Origin: Allocoprobacillus sp002160865 | GTDB taxonomy: Bacteria > Bacillota_I > Bacilli_A > Erysipelotrichales > Coprobacillaceae | Length of the DNA stretch: 64,000 bases | Direction: 5' to 3' | Assembly: GCF_042850985.1 (NCBI RefSeq) | Contig: NZ_AP031415.1 | Location: 2,597,127-2,661,126, forward strand | Shown: piece after piece, positions 1 to 8,275 of the stretch | How positions within the stretch are numbered: position 1 is the first letter of the stretch | Layout of the letters: each line of letters opens with the position of its first letter | Translations under genes and position numbers: made by a program | Notes under the pieces: generated by a model | What the model was told of the DNA's origin: nothing | The model's input: the letters and a program-made list of their open reading frames with translations, nothing else | Database searches by the model: none

Positions 1-3000
1 CTTTCTAATCCAGATAAGTTTGCAGAGATGACTGGAATTTGTTCCATACCTGCATCTTTAAGAGCTTTTCTGATAAATGCAATATAGTTCGTTGCACGAC
101 ATCCTCCACCTGTTTGAGAGATAATCAATGCCACTTTATTCAAATCATATTTTCCACTATTTAAAGCATTCATCATTTGTCCTACAACCAAAATACTTGG
201 ATAACATGCATCATTGTTGACATATTTTAATCCCTGTTCTACTGCATCTTTATCAACTGAAGGCAACACTTCAAAGTTATAGCCTTCCGAATTCATTGCG
301 GTTTCAACAAACTGGAAATGAATCGGTGACATCTGTGGACAAAGAATTGTATAACAATCTTCTTTCATCTGTTTTGTAAAAGGTACTTTCACCTGTTCAT
401 ACTTCTTAGATAAATCAATAATATCTTCTTTCTTTTCAATTGTAGCTTTTAAAGAACGAATACGGATACGAATAGCTCCTAAATTGCTTCCTTCATCAAT
501 TTTAATTAAAGTATATATTTTATTTCTTGCTTTTAAAATTTCAGCTACCTGATCAGCTGTAACAGCATCCAAACCACAACCAAATGATGTTAATTGAATC
601 AACTGTAAATCTTTTTGTGATGATACAAAAGATGCGGCTTTATATAAACGAGAGTGATAAGTCCATTGATCAACAACACGTAATTTTAAATGTTCTTCAT
701 CTAAATAACAAACACTATCTTCACTTAAGACAACAAATCCTTCACTTGTAATTAAATCTGGAATTCCATGATTGATTTCTGGATCAACGTGATATGGACG
801 ACCAGCTAATACAATTCCTTGCATATGATTTTCTCGCATATACTGCATTGCACGTTTTCCTTCTGCACGAATATCCTGCTGACAGTGATCCAATTCTTCA
901 TACGCCTTATCAATGGCATGATGTAATTCCTGATCTGTAATATGAAACTCACTTAATTCTTCTTTTAAGACATGGAACAATGTCTTTTTATTATTTAATG
1001 ATATAAATGGATTTTTAAATTTTATATTTTTCTGCTTAAGATTATCAACATTATTTCTAATGACCTCTGGATAAGAAGCCACCACAGGACAATTGTAATG
1101 ATTTCCGGCATTTTCATTTTCTAAACGTTCATAGGCTACTGATGGATAGAAAATAAATGGAACTCCTCTAGCAATCAGATTTTCAATATGTCCATGTGTA
1201 ATTTTAGCAGGATAACAAGCACTTTCACTTGGAATAGATTCAATTCCTTTTTCATAGATGGCTTTAGATGAACGAGATGATAAAACAACTCTAAATTTCA
1301 ATTCTGTAAAGAATGTATGCCAGAAAGGATAATTTTCATACATATTTAAAGCTCTAGGGATACCAACAATACCTCTAGGAGCATCTTCTATTGGTAAAGA
1401 ATGATAATTAAAGACACGACGATATTTATAATCAAATAAGTTTGGTAATGATTTAGATTTTAATGGTAAATTAGCTCCTCTTTCACATCTATTTCCACTA
1501 ATAAACTCTCTTCCATCATTAAATGAAGTAATTGTCAACATACAGTTATTTGTACATTTACCACAATTTTTCATACTATTTTGATATGTTAAATGTTCTA
1601 ATTCTTCACGTGTTAATAAAGTTGTTCCCTTATCATCATCTTTTTCTTTCGCAATTGTTGCCATACCATAAGCACCCATCAAGCCTGCAATATCAGGTCT
1701 AATGACTTCAATACCTGCTTCTTTTTCAAAAGCACGTAAAACGGCTTCATTATAGAATGTTCCACCTTGTACAACAACATTTTTACCGATTTGGTCTTTA
1801 CTTCTTAACTTAATAACTTTATATAAGGCATTCTTAATAACGGAATATGATAATCCTGCTGAAATATCTGCTAAAGATGCACCTTCTTTTTGAGCCTGTT
1901 TCACTTTTGAATTCATGAAAACTGTACAACGGCTTCCTAAATCAAGTGGATGTTTTGACATCAATGCCATCTCGGCAAATTCATCAATTTCATATCCTAA
2001 AGAATGAGCAAATGTTTCAAGGAAAGACCCACATCCAGATGAACATGCTTCATTCAATGTAATATCTTGAATGACTTCATCCTTAATGGTGATAGCCTTC
2101 ATATCCTGTCCACCAATATCTAAAATAAAGTCAACATCAGGTTCAAAGTGTTTAGCTGCTGTGTAATGAGCAATTGTTTCTACTTCACCATAATCCACTT
2201 TTAATGCAGCTTTAATTAAAGCTTCACCATATCCAGTGACACCAGTTTTTTGAATATGACATCCTTCAGGAATTAAATCATAGATTTCCTTCATAATTCT
2301 AATAATTAAATCTAAAGGATTTCCTTCGTTAGAATTGTAGAAAGAATATAATATTGATCCTTCATCATCAATTAATACAACTTTAGATGTTGTTGAACCA
2401 ACATCAATTCCAACATAAATATTGCCTTGATATTTTTTTAGATTTCTTTTCTTTGTCATTGCTTGAAGATGACGATCTCTAAATCCTCTTAATTCATCTT
2501 CATTATGAAATAAAGGTTCTAATGTATGAGCTGCTTCTGTTCCATTATCTTTTAAAACTTTTAAATCATGAATCAATTTGTCCAATGGAATTGCTTTTTC
2601 TACATCTTTCGCATTTAAGGCAGCACCCATAGCTACAAACAATTGGGAATTATCTGGGAAAATAATATCCTCATCTTGAAGCTCTAATGTTTCAATAAAA
2701 CGTTGTCTTAGTTCACTTAAGAAGTATAGAGGTCCTCCTAAAAAAGCGACTTTTCCTTTAATAGGTTTTCCACAGGCTAACCCACTGATAGTCTGATTCA
2801 CAACCGCCTGAAAAATAGAAGCCGCTATATCTTCTTTTCTTGCGCCTTCATTGATTAAAGGCTGAACATCAGTTTTCGCAAAAACCCCACAACGAGAAGC
2901 AATTGGATAAATACGCTGATGTTTTTTGGCTAATTCATTCAATCCTGAAGCATCAGTCTGTAATAAAGTGGCCATCTGATCAATAAATGCACCTGTTCCA

Positions 3001-3377
3001 CCGGCACAAGTTCCATTCATACGTTGTTCTAATGAACCTTCAAAATAAGTAATTTTCGCATCTTCTCCACCTAATTCAATGGCAACATCTGTTTGTGGAA
3101 TATAAGTTTCTATTGTTTTTGTACACGCAATCACTTCCTGTACAAATTTGACATTCAATGATTGAGAAATTGACAATCCTCCTGATCCTGTAATAACTGG
3201 ATAAATATTGATTCCTGGATATTCTTGATGAATTTCTTCTAATAATGTAAGTATTGTATTTCTTACATCTGAATTATGTCTGACATAACGTGAAAATAAA
3301 CAGACATCCTTTTCATCTGTTAAATAAGCTTTAACTGTTGTAGATCCCACATCAATTCCTAAATAATATTGACTCAT
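1..3377 (-). CDS. 2-hydroxyacyl-CoA dehydratase activase, large multidomain form (3' end outside window)
   Basis: At least 1,125 residues are visible and the frame is still open at the window edge. Two ASKHA-type ATPase modules are seen: the first begins with GIDVGSTT near residue 7 and carries ELGGED and NGTCAGGTG; the second begins with GIDVGSTTSK near residue 325 and carries DIGGQD and NEACSSGCG. The cysteines of the NGTC and NEAC segments correspond to the 4Fe-4S ligands of the HgdC/BcrA activator family. A CGKCTNNC cluster near residue 600 and a C-terminal CoA-enzyme-activase/HgdB-like region follow. Family knowledge: such proteins use ATP to drive one-electron transfer to radical (R)-2-hydroxyacyl-CoA dehydratases. 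The start is fixed by AAAGGAGAAG seven bases upstream of ATG at 3377. It lies 80 bp downstream of the marR-type gene on the same strand, so they probably share a transcript. The true substrate is unknown. Confidence 0.9.
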   Translation of the reverse strand, partial: MSQYYLGIDVGSTTVKAYLTDEKDVCLFSRYVRHNSDVRNTILTLLEEIHQEYPGINIYPVITGSGGLSISQSLNVKFVQEVIACTKTIETYIPQTDVAIELGGEDAKITYFEGSLEQRMNGTCAGGTGAFIDQMATLLQTDASGLNELAKKHQRIYPIASRCGVFAKTDVQPLINEGARKEDIAASIFQAVVNQTISGLACGKPIKGKVAFLGGPLYFLSELRQRFIETLELQDEDIIFPDNSQLFVAMGAALNAKDVEKAIPLDKLIHDLKVLKDNGTEAAHTLEPLFHNEDELRGFRDRHLQAMTKKRNLKKYQGNIYVGIDVGSTTSKVVLIDDEGSILYSFYNSNEGNPLDLIIRIMKEIYDLIPEGCHIQKTGVTGYGEALIKAALKVDYGEVETIAHYTAAKHFEPDVDFILDIGGQDMKAITIKDEVIQDITLNEACSSGCGSFLETFAHSLGYEIDEFAEMALMSKHPLDLGSRCTVFMNSKVKQAQKEGASLADISAGLSYSVIKNALYKVIKLRSKDQIGKNVVVQGGTFYNEAVLRAFEKEAGIEVIRPDIAGLMGAYGMATIAKEKDDDKGTTLLTREELEHLTYQNSMKNCGKCTNNCMLTITSFNDGREFISGNRCERGANLPLKSKSLPNLFDYKYRRVFNYHSLPIEDAPRGIVGIPRALNMYENYPFWHTFFTELKFRVVLSSRSSKAIYEKGIESIPSESACYPAKITHGHIENLIARGVPFIFYPSVAYERLENENAGNHYNCPVVASYPEVIRNNVDNLKQKNIKFKNPFISLNNKKTLFHVLKEELSEFHITDQELHHAIDKAYEELDHCQQDIRAEGKRAMQYMRENHMQGIVLAGRPYHVDPEINHGIPDLITSEGFVVLSEDSVCYLDEEHLKLRVVDQWTYHSRLYKAASFVSSQKDLQLIQLTSFGCGLDAVTADQVAEILKARNKIYTLIKIDEGSNLGAIRIRIRSLKATIEKKEDIIDLSKKYEQVKVPFTKQMKEDCYTILCPQMSPIHFQFVETAMNSEGYNFEVLPSVDKDAVEQGLKYVNNDACYPSILVVGQMMNALNSGKYDLNKVALIISQTGGGCRATNYIAFIRKALKDAGMEQIPVISANLSGLE

Positions 3378-3457
3378 AACACTTCTCCTTTAAACATTAC
3401 ACTTATCTATAATTTTTAATCTTATCTTATTTCGACATTATCTTCAATTGATATGCT

Positions 3458-3886
3458 TTACTTCAAATCTTTAATAATTTGATTAATCTTTAACGATAAA
3501 CGTAAATATTCTTTAGTATCTTCTTCTCCTAAACATTCTAAAAGATGACCAAAATAGGCTTCAATTTCTTTTTGTTTTTCTCTAGCAAATGCTTTCCCTT
3601 TATCCGTAATAAACACCTTTATTTTTCTTTTGTCTAATGGATCGACTATCCTTTGGATATAACCTTTTTTAGATAATGTATTAAGCACTGCTGCAACTCT
3701 TGACGTATTAATATCAAAACGCTGACTAATCTCGGAAGCATTGACTCCATCACCATCCATCAAATAAATAAGAACTGCACATTCCCCTCTGGCAATTTCA
3801 CTGATATCACGATGACAAAACTTAAATGCCTGTTCATTTTCTATCATATAACCTATTAATTCTCTAGCATATTTACGATAATCCAT
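3458..3886 (-). CDS. MarR-family transcriptional regulator
   Basis: A 142-residue winged-helix protein of normal MarR length. The recognition-helix region (NASEISQRFDINTSRVAAVL, about residues 49-68) is followed by a wing with DPLDKRKIKVFITDKG, the conserved D-x-R-D/K-x-R pattern of the family. GAGGT sits nine bases before the ATG. It is first in a probable operon with the dehydratase activase and is divergent from the M20 amidohydrolase; the 148-bp gap between them would be the natural place for autoregulation. I see no clean palindrome there, so the operator is not assigned. The effector is unknown. Confidence 0.85.
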   Translation of the reverse strand: MDYRKYARELIGYMIENEQAFKFCHRDISEIARGECAVLIYLMDGDGVNASEISQRFDINTSRVAAVLNTLSKKGYIQRIVDPLDKRKIKVFITDKGKAFAREKQKEIEAYFGHLLECLGEEDTKEYLRLSLKINQIIKDLK

Positions 3887-3982
3887 TTTATTTACCTCAC
3901 ACTATGAGCATTTTATACAACTTTATCTCATTTGTCAATTTTTTTGTTTATTTGTCTATTTCTTAAAAATAAACGATATTAT

Positions 3983-4011
3983 TTGATGTTCAAATTTGAT
4001 GTTGGTACAAT
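3983..4011 (+). promoter_or_regulatory. sigma-A promoter for the M20 amidohydrolase
   Basis: TTGATG (3983-3988), 17-bp spacer, TACAAT (4006-4011), 23 bp before the start codon of the downstream gene. It lies in the divergent gap with the MarR-type gene, so regulation by that protein is plausible but not shown. Confidence 0.6.
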
Positions 4012-4034
4012 AAAGAAAAGAGGGAGAGATACAT

Positions 4035-5351
4035 ATGTATGAAAAAATAAAAGAACTTGCAAAGTTATATTATCCTGATACTGTAAATTGTCGTCGTGAT
4101 TTACATAAGTATGCTGAAAAAGGCTGGTTAGAAATGCGAACAGCCTGTTATATTGCTTCTACATTAGAGGAATTAGGATACGAAGTGCTTGTTGGTGAAG
4201 ATATTATGAAAAAAGAAGCACGTATGGGTGTGCCAGCAGAAACAATTTTACATTTAAATTACCACCGTGCTCAAAAGCAGGGAGCAAATCCTTACTATTT
4301 GGAAAAAGTTAAAATGGGAATGACTGCCGTGGCAGGTGTATTAAAATGTGGAGATGGTCCTACTCTTGCTTTAAGATTTGATATTGATGCTTTAGGCCTC
4401 ATTGAAGAATCTTCTTCAAGCCATTATCCTTTTACACAAGGCTTTGCTTCTGTTCATCGTGGAACAATGCATGCCTGTGGACATGATGGACATACTTCGA
4501 TTGGACTTACAACAGCTAAAATACTTATGAACATCAAAGACCATTTACATGGAACAATCAAACTTATATTTCAGCCTGCTGAAGAAGGTGTTATGGGAGC
4601 CAGAAGTATTGCTGAAAGTGGATTCTTAGATGATGTTGATTATATTTGTGCAGCTCATATTATGCCTCAAGAAGATCAACCTTATGATTTGTATTTTGGT
4701 ATGGATGAATCTTTTGCGACCACAAAACTTGATATTACTTATCATGGTGTTTCGACTCATGCTGCTGAATCGCCACAGTTTGGAAAAAATGCTTTACTAT
4801 CTGCCGCTAACTGTATTTTAAATTTACACTCTATTCCTCGTAACAGTGATGGTCAGACACGTGTGAATGTTGGAACTGTTCATGCTGGTACAGGAAGAAA
4901 CGTTGTACCTGAAACAGCTAAACTTGAAATTGAAGTCCGTGGTGTTACAAGTGAATTAAATCGCTATATGGAAATTTATGCGAGAGATATTATTGAAGGT
5001 TCAGCACGTATGCATGATACTGTTGTTGAAATTAAAGAAATGGGTAAAGCTTATGCATTAGATTGTGATGAAGACTTTATGAATACGATTCGTTCAATGT
5101 GTCAACAGTATCTTCCTGATCTAAAATTACCACCTTATAATTTAAGTCCACTGGGAGGTAGTGATGATTTTTCATATTTCATGGAACGTGTTCAAGCTCA
5201 TGGTGGGAAAGCAACTTATATGAAACTTTTAACACCTATTGTTTCATCACCACATAATGATGCTTTTGATTTTGATGAAAAAGTTCTAGCATTAGGCCCA
5301 CGTATTTTTGCAAGTCTTATCTATTATCTTTCTCATGAAAACAAGGCATAA
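4035..5351 (+). CDS. M20 family amidohydrolase (AbgA/aminoacylase-like)
   Basis: A 438-residue zinc metallopeptidase of the M20D type. Visible metal and catalytic motifs: RRDLHKYAE near residue 20, DIDALG near residue 116, HACGHDGHT at about 147-155, PAEEGVMGA near 184 (general base Glu), AAHIMP near 207, and a dimerisation-domain STHAAESP segment. The long N-terminal insertion with a VPAETILHLNYHR stretch resembles the p-aminobenzoyl-glutamate hydrolase A subunit (AbgA), but a general N-acyl-amino-acid amidohydrolase is also possible. The start at ATG 4035 follows AGGGAGAG. Transcribed away from the MarR regulator; monocistronic, closed by a hairpin immediately after the stop. Confidence 0.85.
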   Translation: MYEKIKELAKLYYPDTVNCRRDLHKYAEKGWLEMRTACYIASTLEELGYEVLVGEDIMKKEARMGVPAETILHLNYHRAQKQGANPYYLEKVKMGMTAVAGVLKCGDGPTLALRFDIDALGLIEESSSSHYPFTQGFASVHRGTMHACGHDGHTSIGLTTAKILMNIKDHLHGTIKLIFQPAEEGVMGARSIAESGFLDDVDYICAAHIMPQEDQPYDLYFGMDESFATTKLDITYHGVSTHAAESPQFGKNALLSAANCILNLHSIPRNSDGQTRVNVGTVHAGTGRNVVPETAKLEIEVRGVTSELNRYMEIYARDIIEGSARMHDTVVEIKEMGKAYALDCDEDFMNTIRSMCQQYLPDLKLPPYNLSPLGGSDDFSYFMERVQAHGGKATYMKLLTPIVSSPHNDAFDFDEKVLALGPRIFASLIYYLSHENKA

Positions 5352-5384
5352 GAGATACAAATCAAGTATCTTTTATGCCTTTTC
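5344..5384 (+). terminator. rho-independent terminator after the M20 amidohydrolase
   Basis: Inverted repeat AGGCATAAGAGATAC / GTATCTTTTATGCCT with a short loop and a T-rich tail. The stem overlaps the stop codon. On the opposite strand it also lies just beyond the end of the HD-gene region. Confidence 0.75.
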
Positions 5385-5385
5385 A

Positions 5386-5535
5386 TTATTTATTAGCTTT
5401 CTTATAACGTTTTCCTTTGGTTACACCATTATCAATAAGTTTTTCATTTTCTACTAGTTCTTTTAATAATGTTTGAACACGTTTTTCCTGAACTTTTTTT
5501 CTCGCACTTTTTTGAAAATATTCTAATGAAATAAT
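5386..5535 (-). pseudogene. probable frameshifted C-terminal tail of the HD-domain gene
   Basis: Directly downstream of the HD-gene stop, another minus-strand frame encodes about 48 residues with gene-like composition (ISLEYFQKSARKKVQEKR... ending GKRYKKANK and a TAA at 5386-5388) but no start codon or RBS. If the AAAA run 11-14 bases before the HD stop were AAA, the HD reading frame would run straight into this tail. I infer a one-base insertion in an A-tract, either genuine or an assembly error. The alternative is a remnant of an unrelated gene. Confidence 0.5.
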
Positions 5536-5536
5536 T

Positions 5537-6514
5537 TTATATAGCTTTTATATAACGTTCAAAATTATCACTTAAATATTCCTGAACGAGTGCATTGAGC
5601 TTTGAATCAATATCTAAAATACGTTGATGATTGACTATAGGATTAATATATCTTTTTTTAGCGTTCACCTTTAAATATCCAGTTTGAGGAAATGAAGATC
5701 TCAGAACTTTATGAAAGTGTGTATAATTTTCATAAAGTTCTTTTGTTAAGGAATGACTTATTAATTTTTGGATAACTTGTGTTTCGGTTGTATATAAATC
5801 ATCATATGAACAAACATGATGATTTATAGCTAAACGCATTAATCTTGCAAGATATTCCATACAATAACGATTTTCATCACTTGTATAACATAAACTGCAT
5901 TTCAACATCACTTGAGTAAATAGTCTAGCTATCTTGAAATCATCAAAAATCAATTCGTCTTTGGAATCATTGGCTTGAACATGTTTATAAATATTGCTTA
6001 TTTCTTCTTTAGTCATTATTTTATAATAGACTGCATTTGATAATGTATATTCTAAACGATCAGCTGATAATTGGGGTGTATCATTATCAGCAATGGGATA
6101 ATCATGATAATTCATGACTTTATCACTATCAATATGATAATATTCAAAAATAGATTGAAGTTCTAAACTCTTTTGAATCATTTCCTCTGTTAAATTTTCT
6201 GTTGTTTCTTGATGTATATAATCATGATACATAAAATCAATCACATGAGCAAATACAGGTGTGGCTATATCATGAAGTAATGCAGCAATCGTTTGATGTT
6301 TATCGTGTGTAAAATGATAAACAATCAAAGCGACTCCTATGCTATGATTATATCTTGATACACCTCGACAATCTTTAAATGGTTCAAACTGAGTATACTC
6401 CATACCACAATTCATACCCACATCTTTCAATCTTTGAAAAAGAGATGTTTTCATTATATCCTGTACATAATTAGGAATAAATTCATGATATAAATTATAA
6501 AGACTGTTACTCAT
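5537..6514 (-). CDS. HD-domain phosphohydrolase family protein
   Basis: 325 residues. The N-terminal half shows the HD signature in order: RYNHSIGVALI (His), ALLHDIATPVF (HD pair near residue 84) and a later D in SADRLEYT, as in dNTPase/metal-dependent HD hydrolases. The substrate is not predictable. I chose ATG 6514 (MSNSLYN), which overlaps the YggS stop as ATGAGTAA and implies translational coupling; an in-frame TTG six codons upstream is possible but less likely. It ends 150 bp before an open frame that looks like its own continuation (see the tail entry), so the protein may be truncated by about 50 residues. Confidence 0.75.
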   Translation of the reverse strand: MSNSLYNLYHEFIPNYVQDIMKTSLFQRLKDVGMNCGMEYTQFEPFKDCRGVSRYNHSIGVALIVYHFTHDKHQTIAALLHDIATPVFAHVIDFMYHDYIHQETTENLTEEMIQKSLELQSIFEYYHIDSDKVMNYHDYPIADNDTPQLSADRLEYTLSNAVYYKIMTKEEISNIYKHVQANDSKDELIFDDFKIARLFTQVMLKCSLCYTSDENRYCMEYLARLMRLAINHHVCSYDDLYTTETQVIQKLISHSLTKELYENYTHFHKVLRSSFPQTGYLKVNAKKRYINPIVNHQRILDIDSKLNALVQEYLSDNFERYIKAI

Positions 6515-7151
6515 GAAATAAAGCTCTGCCAATTCTGACTATTGTTGCCCCTTCTTCTAAAGCAATCTGATAGTCTTGTGACATACCCATTGATAATTCA
6601 TGTAATGGATATTGTGGATATGTTTCTTTTAATCTTTCTAATAATTCTCTTGTCTGTCTAAAATAAATTCGTGTATCTTCTGGTTCAATATTTGGTGCCA
6701 TCATCATCAGTCCATCAACAATCAAAGATGGACATTTCATCAAATAATTCATCACTTCATCCATTTCTTCTATATCAAACCCATGTTTGCTTTCCTCTCT
6801 AGCAATATTTACTTGTAATAATATATGAACTTTTAAATCATGTTTTTTTGCCTGTTTTTCTAATTCATCAATCAAATGATAACTATTCATAGAATGAATC
6901 AAATCAACCTTATCAATAATATATTTCACTTTATTCTTTTGTAATGTTCCAATAAAATGCCAATGTCCTTGACCATGATATTGTTCATATTTTTCCAAAA
7001 AAGCCTGAACTCTATTTTCACCAAAATAAATACATCCGCATTCTTCTAATTTTTCAATTTCTTTTTCATCAACATATTTTGTTGCTGCAACAAGTTTAGC
7101 TGGTTTCACTTTCTCTAATATTTCTTTTACTGCTTGTTCATTGACATACAT
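6507..7151 (-). CDS. YggS/PROSC-type pyridoxal-phosphate homeostasis protein
   Basis: 214 residues, a single alanine-racemase-like TIM barrel without the racemase C-terminal domain, as in YggS/YlmE. The PLP lysine lies in LVAATKYVD near residue 23; other family segments are FGENRVQ, WHFIGTLQKNK, LLQVNIAREESKHGF, LSMGMSQDY and VRIGRALF. The ATG at 7151 follows GGGAGGC with a six-T spacer, so the longer upstream ATG (which overlaps the RBS) is rejected. First gene of a two-gene operon with the HD protein. The family buffers cellular PLP and affects amino-acid homeostasis. Confidence 0.92.
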   Translation of the reverse strand: MYVNEQAVKEILEKVKPAKLVAATKYVDEKEIEKLEECGCIYFGENRVQAFLEKYEQYHGQGHWHFIGTLQKNKVKYIIDKVDLIHSMNSYHLIDELEKQAKKHDLKVHILLQVNIAREESKHGFDIEEMDEVMNYLMKCPSLIVDGLMMMAPNIEPEDTRIYFRQTRELLERLKETYPQYPLHELSMGMSQDYQIALEEGATIVRIGRALFHE

Positions 7152-7286
7152 AAAAAAGCCTCCCATCTTTATTCGATATTTCTATTATATAATCTTTTTA
7201 ACATAACTTAAATTATAAAATCATACATTTATCAAAAAGAGTTCATAAAATCGTGTTATAATGGATGCATAAATGAGGTGAAGTCA

Positions 7287-8243
7287 ATGAATGATTTATT
7301 AGAAAGATATTTAGGTGCTGTCTGTTCTTATTTCTTCGGTCAAAAACGTCAATATGTTTATCATGATTTAAAACAACAAATTAGTCAATCTGTACACCAA
7401 TATGAAGATATGGAAGATCTTCTTATAAGTTATGGGCATCCCTTAAGTGTCGCTTATTCTTATGGTTATCGTCCTATCGTTTTTCATCATTTTAATCCAT
7501 ATATTGTCAATCTCATTGAAAAATTTGTTTTTATTATTTCAGGAATCTATCTTTCTTTATCAACGATTTATTATCTTGAACAATTTGGCTGTCTACCCTT
7601 TCAATCTACAAATCATGTCGTTACAACGATGAATACTTCTTCCTTAATTACTATTCTTTTATCTTATCCTATTATCACAATGATTGGAATTATCGCTGTA
7701 GCTTTTATCATATTAGCCATTCTTGATAAACAATATCCCATGGTCCAAGATTTAGATTTACATTGGGATTTAGACACTCTTAACCAATTACCACATCCCT
7801 CACATTATCCTAATCATACAATTGAAACTATTTTTATGATTGTTTTTATTGTTTTCTTTATGATTTATGCGATTTTCTTTTCCAGTGATCTTATCATTAA
7901 AATCCAACATGAATCTTATCAGATGATTCATATGATGACCTATTTTTTTCAACCTTTTATTATGATTATTATCTTTGATTATTTTATTGATATGACTAAA
8001 AAAATATATACAAAAAAATACTTACGATACAGCTCTTTCATTAATTTATTTACAATTATATCTCTTTCTATTTTTGTCATTAACTCACAATTTTTAAATA
8101 ACTATCTTTTACCTTATCATCTTAATTTTGAATATTTGCTTGTTAATGCATTTATTATTATAGCTTTATGCTTTATTTATTTTATTTCACTTTATAAACT
8201 CTTTAGAAATATCAAATCTTATCGTTCTTTATTTAAAAAATAG
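7287..8243 (+). CDS. HAAS/DUF1700-like protein with six transmembrane segments
   Basis: 318 residues. The first about 65 residues are soluble and resemble the HAAS-type sensor domain often found beside PadR regulators (NDLLERYLGAV...YGHPLSVAYSYG). Six hydrophobic segments follow (about residues 75-100, 115-145, 180-205, 215-240, 255-275, 285-312). RBS GAGGTG with ATG at 7287; an upstream in-frame GTG falls inside the RBS and is rejected. No PadR partner is adjacent. Function unknown. Plus strand, against the direction of its neighbours, closed by a strong terminator shared with metG. Confidence 0.75.
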   Translation: MNDLLERYLGAVCSYFFGQKRQYVYHDLKQQISQSVHQYEDMEDLLISYGHPLSVAYSYGYRPIVFHHFNPYIVNLIEKFVFIISGIYLSLSTIYYLEQFGCLPFQSTNHVVTTMNTSSLITILLSYPIITMIGIIAVAFIILAILDKQYPMVQDLDLHWDLDTLNQLPHPSHYPNHTIETIFMIVFIVFFMIYAIFFSSDLIIKIQHESYQMIHMMTYFFQPFIMIIIFDYFIDMTKKIYTKKYLRYSSFINLFTIISLSIFVINSQFLNNYLLPYHLNFEYLLVNAFIIIALCFIYFISLYKLFRNIKSYRSLFKK

Positions 8244-8270
8244 GACCTTGGCTATATCAAGGTCCTTTTA
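8242..8270. terminator. bidirectional terminator between the six-TM gene and metG
   Basis: AGGACCTT (8242-8249) and AAGGTCCT (8259-8266) form a perfect 8-bp stem with a 9-nt loop, T-rich on the plus side and A-rich before it, between convergent genes. Confidence 0.8.
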
Positions 8271-8275
8271 TATCA

